From Gammaproteobacteria bacterium (GTDB lineage Bacteria > Pseudomonadota > Gammaproteobacteria > Steroidobacterales > GCA-2729495): a stretch of 49,521 nt of DNA. Where the stretch lies: the NCBI GenBank assembly GCA_016874095.1, contig VGVH01000018.1:1-49521 (forward strand), in the 5' to 3' direction. The notes beneath the pieces are model-generated. The model saw nothing but the letters and a program-made list of their open reading frames with translations, did no database searches and was not told the origin of the DNA. Positions 43,553 to 49,521 of this stretch are shown here, piece after piece. The position numbers and the translations under genes are program-made. Within the stretch, counting starts at the first letter, position 1. The number at the start of each line of letters is the position of its first letter.

Positions 43553-43926
43553 CACCCGCCCTGTCCTTCGTCCTCGCCGCGATAGATGCAGCCCGAGGTG
43601 CAGGTTTCGTTGATGACGACCCGCGACAACGCCGGCAGTGCCGGTTTCAGCTGTCGCCAGATCCAGCGCGCCAGGATCTCGCTCGTCGGGTTCTCGAGGC
43701 CCGGGATGTCGTTGAGATAGTTGTGGTCGAGCTGGCTGAATATCGGCTCGAAGGCGCGGCGGATATCGGCGTAGTCCATGATCCAGCCGCTGTGCGCGCC
43801 GATCTCGCCCTGCACGTAGATCGTGCCCTTCCAGGAGTGCCCGTGCAGCCGCGCGCAACGGTGCCCGCTCGGCACGTTCGGCAGCAGATGCGCGGCCTCG
43901 AAGACGAACTCCTTATATATTTCCAT
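43552..43926 (-). CDS. queD: 6-carboxytetrahydropterin synthase (QueD/PTPS family)
   Basis: 124 residues. The zinc ligands are His13 (FEAAHLLP) and His28/His30 (RLHGHSW). The catalytic Cys24 lies in [10 protein letters not shown], the C-x-x-x-H-G-H motif of QueD, and the His/Glu pair is in LDHNYLN and NETCT. QueD converts 7,8-dihydroneopterin triphosphate to 6-carboxy-5,6,7,8-tetrahydropterin, which carries a free carboxylate. It is the first gene of the NRPS operon, and folE is the last. QueE, QueC and the rest of the queuosine route are absent from the window, so a dedicated secondary-metabolite role is plausible; ordinary queuosine supply is the alternative. Confidence 0.92.
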   Translation of the reverse strand: MEIYKEFVFEAAHLLPNVPSGHRCARLHGHSWKGTIYVQGEIGAHSGWIMDYADIRRAFEPIFSQLDHNYLNDIPGLENPTSEILARWIWRQLKPALPALSRVVINETCTSGCIYRGEDEGQGG

Positions 43927-43977
43927 CGGTTGTCGCCATTGCCGGACCTGCGCCGCCGGCCGCGGGTAATTCTGGAT

Positions 43978-44007
43978 ATTCTTTTTAACTGCTGGTTTTG
44001 CTTGTAA
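43978..44007 (-). promoter_or_regulatory. Candidate promoter of the queD-NRPS-folE operon
   Basis: The 251-bp gap 43927-44177 separates the NRPS operon from the divergent F420 locus. It includes an AT-rich stretch at 43968-44008 that stands out from the surrounding GC. On the minus strand TTACAA (44002-44007) and AAGAAT (43978-43983) are 18 nt apart. Both boxes are imperfect; I see no clear promoter for the plus-strand genes. Confidence 0.3.
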
Positions 44008-44177
44008 TCGGCCGCTGACCGTAACGCCCAGGCAAGCCCGCTACCGGCTATTCTGCATGAGGGGTGGCGGGCCGGCCACCACCCCGTCGCTGCCGTGTTC
44101 GCGGTGCGCGCGACCAGGCGCCGACGCGGCGGCCGTCCGTGTATCCTGCGGCGCCTTCATCACCGCGGATCACTGCC

Positions 44178-45245
44178 ATGCAGATCGACATCATCCTCGA
44201 ACCCGACCTGCCGCCTTCGCAGGTGACGGAAATCGCGGTCGCGGCGGAGAACTACGGATTCCGCACGCTGTGGCATTCCAATTACCACCAGAACCCCGAC
44301 GCTTTCATGATGCTGGTGCCGGCGGCACTGGCGACGAAGCGCATCCGCCTGGGCGTGCTGGCCGTCAGCCCCTACGAGATCCAGCCGCTGAAGATCGGCA
44401 ATGCGTTGCTGACGCTCAACGAGTTTGCACGCGGTCGCGCGACGGTCGCGATCGGCGGCGGCGGCTCGGTGATGGGCGCCTGCGGCATCAAGCTCGACCC
44501 GAAGGCGCTGCGCATGGCGCGCGGCGTGCGCGAAGCGGTCGAGATCACCCAGGCGGTCGTGTCCGGCAAGATGATTATGGGTTACACGGGCGAAGTGTTC
44601 AAGGTGTCGCGCCCCTTCAAGCACGGCTGGAAGAAGGCGCCGACGGCCAGGGTGTTCACCTGCTCCACAGGACCGAAGATGCTTGAGATGGCCGGTCGCG
44701 TCGCCGACGGCACGCAGATGAGCGATGTCACGCCCGAGAAGATCGACCATCACATGGAGAGCCTGCGCAAGGGACTCGCAGAGCGGAAGAAGCCGGCCGA
44801 AGACTATCGCGTCGGCAATTTCTGGGCCTGGCACATCAAGGAAGACCCCGCCAAGTCGTTCTACGAGGCACGCCGCGAACTCGTGTTCCGCGGCGAGCTG
44901 CTGCCGCCGGCCTACGACATGCTGCCCTACGTGACGCCGGAAGAGCGACAGCTCGTCATCGACAAGTGGCAGAACTTTGCGAAAGCATTCTGGACACGCT
45001 CCGGCGTGATCGAGGACGTGCCCGCATCGATCGTCGACCGGCTGATCGCCGCATGCTCCTCCGCCGGCGGGCTCGATGCCATCGACGCGCAGATCGAGCG
45101 GTTCCGCGTGTTCGAGAAGGCGGGCCTCACGGAGCTGTCGATCCGGCTCTTCGACGAGCCGATGGCCGGGCTCAAGATCCTCGCCGAACGCGTGCTGCCG
45201 AAATTCGAGAAGTACGAGGGGCCGGTGACGGGGCCGGCGGCGTAG
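44178..45245 (+). CDS. F420-dependent LLM-class oxidoreductase
   Basis: 355 residues, TIM-barrel luciferase-like fold. The start MQIDIILEPDLPPSQVTEIA and the motifs FRTLWHSNYHQNPDAFMMLV, RLGVLAVSPYEIQPLKIGNA and RATVAIGGGGSVMGACGI fit the F420-binding branch of the bacterial-luciferase superfamily. These enzymes use F420 to reduce or oxidise alcohols, imines or enones. The following genes make and reduce F420, which supports the cofactor choice over FMN. It is divergent from the NRPS operon and may be driven from the shared intergenic region. The substrate is unknown. An in-frame upstream extension to 44064 is unlikely to be coding. Confidence 0.85.
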   Translation: MQIDIILEPDLPPSQVTEIAVAAENYGFRTLWHSNYHQNPDAFMMLVPAALATKRIRLGVLAVSPYEIQPLKIGNALLTLNEFARGRATVAIGGGGSVMGACGIKLDPKALRMARGVREAVEITQAVVSGKMIMGYTGEVFKVSRPFKHGWKKAPTARVFTCSTGPKMLEMAGRVADGTQMSDVTPEKIDHHMESLRKGLAERKKPAEDYRVGNFWAWHIKEDPAKSFYEARRELVFRGELLPPAYDMLPYVTPEERQLVIDKWQNFAKAFWTRSGVIEDVPASIVDRLIAACSSAGGLDAIDAQIERFRVFEKAGLTELSIRLFDEPMAGLKILAERVLPKFEKYEGPVTGPAA

Positions 45246-45304
45246 CCCGTCAGCGGGTTACGCGACGCTGGCCGCGGGCCGAAACGCACCTCTACAATGG
45301 CGGG

Positions 45305-45973
45305 ATGGCACAACCAACCATCGCCGTCATTGGCGGCACAGGATCCCTGGGCAGCGGCCTCGCCAGACGCTGGGCGCAGGCCGGTTTCACGGTACGCATC
45401 GGCTCGCGTGTCGGTGGCAAGGCTGCCGCGGCAGCGGCTGAGCTGGCAGCGGCTCTCGGCGGCGCCAAGGTGACCGGTCACGCCAACCTGGAGGCAGCGC
45501 AGGGCGCAGGCATCGCGGTGCTGGCGGTGCCGTTCGCCCATCAGCGCCCGATCCTCGAGGAGATCCGCCCGGCGCTGGCCGGCAAGATCCTCGTCGACAC
45601 CACCGTGCCGCTGGTACCGCCGAAGGTCATGCGGGTGCAACTGCCGGCAGAAGGCTGTGCAGCACTGATCGCGCAAGGCATCCTCGGCACAGACACTGTT
45701 GTCGTGTCGGCGTTTCACAACGTCGCGGCCGACATGCTGGCCTCGGGCGCCGATCCGGAATGTGATGTGCTGGTGGCCGGCGACAAGGCCGAGGCGCGCG
45801 AGACCGTCGTGCGCCTGGCGCAGGCCGCCGGCTTCCGCGCCTGGCACGCGGGCCCGCTCGCCAATTCGGCGGCGATGGAAGCGCTCACCTCCGTGCTGAT
45901 CTTCATGAACCGGCACTACAAGGCCGAACACGCCGGCATTCGTGTCGCCGGCGTCACATGCCGGACGCCCTGA
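45305..45973 (+). CDS. npdG: NADPH:F420 oxidoreductase-like protein
   Basis: 222 residues. The Rossmann motif is IAVIGGTGSLGSGLARRWAQ and the NADP-selecting residues follow in RIGSRVGGKAAAAAAELA. Matches to the F420-reductase family continue with VAVPF-like VLAVPFAHQR, ILVDTTVPLVPP and AFHNVAADMLAS. It passes electrons between NADPH and F420, here presumably to supply F420H2 to the LLM enzyme just upstream. The 3' end overlaps cofE by 16 nt, so the two are co-translated. The gap to the LLM gene is 59 nt. Confidence 0.9.
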   Translation: MAQPTIAVIGGTGSLGSGLARRWAQAGFTVRIGSRVGGKAAAAAAELAAALGGAKVTGHANLEAAQGAGIAVLAVPFAHQRPILEEIRPALAGKILVDTTVPLVPPKVMRVQLPAEGCAALIAQGILGTDTVVVSAFHNVAADMLASGADPECDVLVAGDKAEARETVVRLAQAAGFRAWHAGPLANSAAMEALTSVLIFMNRHYKAEHAGIRVAGVTCRTP

Positions 45974-46719
45974 GTTTCCTGCCGGTGCCCGGGCTGCCGC
46001 GTGTGCAGCCCGGTGATGACCTGGCTGCGTTGATTGCTGCTGCACTCCGAACCACCCGGCTCGCGCTTGCCGACGGCGACGTCCTCGCCGTCACGCAGAA
46101 GATCGTGTCGAAAGCGGAAGGCCGGCTCCGCCGCCTGACCGACGTCGTGCCGAGCCCGCGCGCGCTCGAGCTCACTGCCGGCACCAACAAGGACCCGCGC
46201 CTCGTCGAGCTGATCCTCGCGGAGTCGACGCGCGTCGTGCGCACGCGGCTTGACCTCATCATCACCGAGCACCGGCTCGGACTCGTGCTGGCGAACGCCG
46301 GCATCGATCGCTCCAACGTCGGGGAGAGCGAGGAGCAGGTGTTGCTGCTGCCCGTCGATCCGGATGCGAGCGCGCGCCGGCTCCGCGATGCGCTCGCCGC
46401 CGGCAGTGGCCGGCGCATCGGCGTGATCGTCACCGACAGCCTCGGCCGCGCCTGGCGCAAGGGCACCGTCGGCGTCGCCATCGGCACCGCCGGCGTCGCG
46501 CCATTCACCGATTTGCGCGGTCGCCGCGACCTCGACGGCAGGCCGCTGCAGGTGAGCGAGATCGCGCCGGCCGACAGCCTCGCTGCCGCAGCCGTGCTGC
46601 TGATGGGTGAGGCCGCCGAGGGCACGCCCGTGGTGCTGATCCGCGGTGCCGGTGCCACGACCGACGACACGCCGGCTGGCGCGGCGTTGCGCCTGGCGGC
46701 CGACGACCTGTTCCGTTGA
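45958..46719 (+). CDS. cofE: Coenzyme F420-0:L-glutamate ligase
   Basis: 253 residues, adding gamma-linked glutamates to F420-0 with GTP. Motifs are DGDVLAVTQKIVSKAEGR, IITEHRLGLVLANAGIDRSN, IGVIVTDSLGRAWRKGTVG and IGTAGVAPFTDLRGRRDLDG, all characteristic of CofE/FbiB N-terminal domains. It lacks the C-terminal nitroreductase-like domain found in mycobacterial FbiB, so it is the stand-alone form. The ATG lies inside the end of npdG. cofD starts 10 nt after its stop. Confidence 0.94.
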   Translation: MPDALSFLPVPGLPRVQPGDDLAALIAAALRTTRLALADGDVLAVTQKIVSKAEGRLRRLTDVVPSPRALELTAGTNKDPRLVELILAESTRVVRTRLDLIITEHRLGLVLANAGIDRSNVGESEEQVLLLPVDPDASARRLRDALAAGSGRRIGVIVTDSLGRAWRKGTVGVAIGTAGVAPFTDLRGRRDLDGRPLQVSEIAPADSLAAAAVLLMGEAAEGTPVVLIRGAGATTDDTPAGAALRLAADDLFR

Positions 46720-46729
46720 GAATGCCGGC

Positions 46730-47674
46730 GTGACCACCGAGCGCTGGCTGCTCCTCTCGGGCGGCGTGGGCGGCGCCAAGCTCGCGCTCGGCCTCGACCG
46801 CGTGTTGCCGCCGGGCGCGCTCACCGTCATCGCGAACACCGGCGACGACTTCCGGCACCTCGGACTGCACGTCTCGCCCGACCTCGACACTCTGGTATAT
46901 ACGCTCGGGGGCCTGGTGAACCCGGAGACGGGCTGGGGCCGCGACGGCGAGACCTGGCAGTTCATGAACGCAGTCGCCGAACTCGGCGGCCCCGACTGGT
47001 TCCGGCTCGGCGATCTTGACCTGGCGGTGCACGTCGAACGCACGCGCCGGCTTGCCGCCGGCGAAACGCTGACGGCGGTGACCGCTGCGCTCGGCGAGCG
47101 GCATGGGCTGCGCACGCGCATCCTGCCGATGAGCGACGCGCCGGCACCGACGCGCGTACGCACCGCGAACGCCCTGCTCGACTTCCAGGACTACTTCGTG
47201 CGGCAGCGCGCGGAGCCCGTCGTCACGGGTTTCGACTACGGCGGCGGCGCGGCCACGCCGGCAGTGCTCGCCGCCTGCGCGGCGCCCGGGCTCGCCGGCA
47301 TCCTGATCGCGCCGTCCAATCCCTGGCTCAGCATCGCGCCCGTGCTCGCGGTGCCCGGCCTCGCAGCGGCGCTGCGGACATCGGCAGCGCCAATCGTCGC
47401 GGTGTCGCCCATCATCGCGGGCGCGGCGCTCAAGGGGCCGACGGCGAAGATCATGCGCGAGCTCGGTGTCGAGGTATCGGCCACCGGCATCGCGCACTAC
47501 TACCGCGGCGTCGCCGATGGCCTCGTGCTCGACTCGGCCGACGCCGCCGAGGCGACGCCTGTCGAAGCCGCGGGCCTGCGCGCCCGCACGGCGCCGACGG
47601 TGATGCGCACGCTCGAGGATCGCTGCGCGCTCGCACGGGCCACGCTCGACTTCGCGAGATCGCTGCGCCCGTGA
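46730..47674 (+). CDS. cofD: 2-phospho-L-lactate (or phosphoenolpyruvate/glycerate) transferase
   Basis: 314 residues. CofD/FbiA joins the phospholactate-type moiety to the deazaflavin FO to give F420-0 or its variants. Diagnostic stretches are LLLSGGVGGAKLALGLDRVL, VIANTGDDFRHLGLHVSPDL, TLVYTLGGLVNPETGWG and LIAPSNPWLSIAPVLAVPG. The start is a GTG at 46730 with no good ribosome site, suggesting coupling to cofE. Which three-carbon unit is used (2-phospholactate, PEP or 3-phosphoglycerate) cannot be read by eye. Its stop overlaps the cofC start as GTGA. Confidence 0.94.
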   Translation: MTTERWLLLSGGVGGAKLALGLDRVLPPGALTVIANTGDDFRHLGLHVSPDLDTLVYTLGGLVNPETGWGRDGETWQFMNAVAELGGPDWFRLGDLDLAVHVERTRRLAAGETLTAVTAALGERHGLRTRILPMSDAPAPTRVRTANALLDFQDYFVRQRAEPVVTGFDYGGGAATPAVLAACAAPGLAGILIAPSNPWLSIAPVLAVPGLAAALRTSAAPIVAVSPIIAGAALKGPTAKIMRELGVEVSATGIAHYYRGVADGLVLDSADAAEATPVEAAGLRARTAPTVMRTLEDRCALARATLDFARSLRP

Positions 47675-48351
47675 GCGGCATGCACGCCATCGTCCCGGTC
47701 AAGCTCGGCGGCGCCGCCAAGACGCGGCTCGGTGCCCCGCTCGATGCCGGCGAGCGCCGCGCGCTGTGCGAGTGCATGGCCCGCGACGTGCTCGGGGCGC
47801 TCCGTGGCGCGACGGGTCTCGCCGGCATCGTGCTCGCGACCACCGGCGATGGCGCGGATGCACTGGCCGCCGAATTCGGCTGCCGCGTGCTGCAGGACCC
47901 GCCGGGTGCCGACCTGCGCTCTGGCGTGCAACACGCGCTCGACCGGCTCGCCACCGAGGGCGCCGGCGGCGCACTGGTCGTGCCTGGCGACCTGCCGGCG
48001 CTGACCCCCGGCGATGTCGAGGCCCTGCTCGGCCAGCATCGTGCCGGCCTCACCCTGGTCGCGGCGGCACGCGACGGCGGCACCAATGCCCTCGTGCTGA
48101 CGCCGCCCGACGCCGTGCCCTGCCAGTATGGCGCTGACAGCGCCCGGCGCCATCTCGAGGCGGCTGCGGCCAGCGGCGTCGCGGCCCGGCAGGTGGACAT
48201 CGCCGGTTTTGCGCGCGACCTCGACACCGTGGATGATGTGCTCTGGCTGTGCGGCCCCGGCGGCCGCGGCCACGCCCGCGAGTACCTGCTCGCGAGCGGC
48301 ATCTGCCAACGACTCGCTGCCGGCAGCGGCGGCAACACGAAGACATCATGA
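47671..48351 (+). CDS. cofC: 2-phospho-L-lactate guanylyltransferase-type enzyme
   Basis: 226 residues, nucleotidyltransferase fold. AIVPVKLGGAAKTRLGAPLD is the CofC/FbiD GTP-binding start; GGALVVPGDLPALTPGDVEA and DGGTNALVLTPPDAV with CQYGADSARRHLEAA complete the family pattern. It activates the three-carbon acid for CofD. Gram-negative CofC enzymes can prefer 3-phosphoglycerate or PEP over lactate, so the product could be a 3PG-F420 variant; this is from family knowledge, not visible in the sequence. GTG start overlapping cofD by 4 nt; the stop overlaps cofG as ATGA. Confidence 0.92.
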   Translation: MSGMHAIVPVKLGGAAKTRLGAPLDAGERRALCECMARDVLGALRGATGLAGIVLATTGDGADALAAEFGCRVLQDPPGADLRSGVQHALDRLATEGAGGALVVPGDLPALTPGDVEALLGQHRAGLTLVAAARDGGTNALVLTPPDAVPCQYGADSARRHLEAAAASGVAARQVDIAGFARDLDTVDDVLWLCGPGGRGHAREYLLASGICQRLAAGSGGNTKTS

Positions 48352-49521
48352 ACGACTGGCAATCCCTGGCGCAGCACGAGATCGAGGCCGAGGCCGCGCG
48401 CCTCGAACTCGGCGAGCTGATGTCCGCCGCAGCCGCAGTGCGCGATGCCGGCAAGGGCGCCGTGGTCACCTGGTCGCGCAAGGTGTTCATCCCGCTCACC
48501 GAACTCTGCCGCGACGTGTGCCACTACTGCACCTACGCGAAGACGCCGCGGCGGCTCAAGGGCGCCTACATGACGCCCGACGAGGTGCTCGCCATCGCGC
48601 GAGCCGGCGCCGCCGCGGGCTGCCGCGAGGCCCTCTTCACGCTCGGCGACAAGCCGGAGCTGCGCTATCGCGTGGCGCGCGAAGCGCTCGCGGCTCTCGG
48701 TTACTCCTCGACGCTGGCTTACCTGCGCTCGATGGCGGAACTCGTGCTCAGGGAGACCGGCCTCCTGCCGCACCTGAATCCCGGTGTGTTGAGGCCGGAC
48801 GACTACCGCACGCTACGGCCCATGGCGCCGTCGATGGGCCTGATGCTCGAATCGGCCTCGGCTCGACTCGCGGCACGCGGCGGCCCGCACTACGGCTCGC
48901 CCGACAAGGAGCCGCGCGTGCGGCTGAAGGCGCTCGCCGATGCGGGTGAGGCACAGGTGGCGATGACCACGGGCCTGTTGATCGGCATCGGCGAGACGCG
49001 CGCCGAGCGCATCGGGAGCCTGCTCGCCATTCGCGAGCTGCATGAGCGCTACGGCCACGTGCAGGAGATCATCATCCAGAACTTCGTGCCGAAGCCCGGC
49101 ACGAAGATGGCCGACGCCGCCGCGCCACCGCTCGAGGAACTGCTCTGGACGCTTGCCGTCACGCGCCTCGCCTTCGGCCCGCAGATGAACATCCAGGCGC
49201 CGCCGAACCTGAACGCGGGCCGGCTCGCGGACCTCGTCGCCGCCGGCTCCAACGACTGGGGCGGAGTGTCGCCGGTGACGCCCGACCACGTGAACCCCGA
49301 GTCGCCCTGGCCACAGCTCGCGGTGCTCGCGGCCGACACGGCGGCGGCGGGCAAGGTGCTGGTCGAGCGGCTGACGCTGTATCCCGAGTACATTCGCGCG
49401 CGCGAGCGCTGGCTGGACCCGGCGCTCCTGCGGAGCGTGCTGGCGTCTGCTGACGCCGAGGGCTTCGCCCGCGACGGCGACTGGACGGCGGGCGACGGCA
49501 ATGCCGCCGCGCCCGCGCCGC
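48348..49521 (+). CDS. cofG: FO synthase, CofG half (probable FbiC-type fusion; truncated by window edge)
   Basis: 391 codons are visible and the frame is still open at the edge. The radical SAM signature is LTELCRDVCHYCTYAKTP (C-x3-C-x2-C). It is followed by EALFTLGDKPELRY, LNPGVLRPDDYRTLRPMAPS, SMGLMLESAS and GAPNLN-like QAPPNLNAG, all CofG features. CofG, with CofH, makes the 5-deazaflavin FO from tyrosine and 5-amino-6-ribitylaminouracil. Stand-alone CofG usually ends near 330-380 residues; here the frame continues into ALA/PRO-rich sequence (GDGNAAAPAP), as expected for a linker into a fused CofH. The fusion is an inference. Confidence 0.9.
   Translation, partial: MNDWQSLAQHEIEAEAARLELGELMSAAAAVRDAGKGAVVTWSRKVFIPLTELCRDVCHYCTYAKTPRRLKGAYMTPDEVLAIARAGAAAGCREALFTLGDKPELRYRVAREALAALGYSSTLAYLRSMAELVLRETGLLPHLNPGVLRPDDYRTLRPMAPSMGLMLESASARLAARGGPHYGSPDKEPRVRLKALADAGEAQVAMTTGLLIGIGETRAERIGSLLAIRELHERYGHVQEIIIQNFVPKPGTKMADAAAPPLEELLWTLAVTRLAFGPQMNIQAPPNLNAGRLADLVAAGSNDWGGVSPVTPDHVNPESPWPQLAVLAADTAAAGKVLVERLTLYPEYIRARERWLDPALLRSVLASADAEGFARDGDWTAGDGNAAAPAP

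Noticed and set aside
43552-43926. queD, folE and the deaminase as a queuosine gene set
   Set aside because: queE, queC, queF and tgt are absent, and the genes are fused into the NRPS operon by overlaps; queuosine supply cannot be excluded but is not favoured.

Overview
This is a high-GC, gene-dense chromosomal segment that most likely comes from a gammaproteobacterium. The evidence is a CysB-type LysR regulator beside cysH and cysG, TonB-receptor outer-membrane biology, Sec and Tat signal peptides, a VPLPA-CTERM (exosortase) substrate, and long co-directional operons with 1-16 nt overlaps. I see no tRNA, rRNA, insertion sequence, phage gene or CRISPR array.

Layout. 1-6062: an envelope/transport block (DUF1838-like protein, MFS permease, paraoxonase-like lactonase, TonB-dependent receptor). 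6063-7346: heme O synthase, an aminotransferase remnant, and a palindromic operator-like site. 7347-9344: cysH and cysB, convergent, and the cysB/cysG control region. 9345-16451: a six-gene plus-strand operon, cysG-cysK-hemA-like-hemCD-hemB-hemL. It encodes a route from glutamyl-tRNA to uroporphyrinogen III and on to siroheme, plus cysteine synthase; its HemA and HemC are unusual. 16489-23214: accessory genes (HDOD-like small protein, CPBP protease, gene remnant, serine hydrolase, VPLPA-CTERM protein, and two divergent secreted proteins with the same dockerin-like tail).

23211-43926 (minus strand) is the most remarkable part: a 20.7-kb operon that reads queD, deaminase, SAM methyltransferase, NRPS1 (A-MT-T), NRPS2 (TubC docking domain-C-A-T-C-A-T-C-A-T), NRPS3 (C-A-T-C-A-T), folE. 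The junctions overlap or lie within 5 nt, except 36 nt before folE. GTP cyclohydrolase I and 6-carboxytetrahydropterin synthase bracket a six-module peptide synthetase whose loading adenylation domain lacks the Asp that binds an alpha-amino group. My hypothesis is a pterin- or lumazine-6-carboxylate-capped lipid-free peptide, read as X - beta-amino acid - Orn-like - Z - Gly - Z, with Z an unassigned residue used twice. No thioesterase is present.

44178-49521 (plus strand) is a coenzyme F420 locus divergent from the NRPS operon: an F420-dependent LLM-type oxidoreductase, NADPH:F420 reductase, cofE, cofD, cofC and a cofG (probably an fbiC fusion) cut by the window edge. F420 biosynthesis is uncommon in gammaproteobacteria. 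Whether the F420 enzymes act on the NRPS product is unknown.
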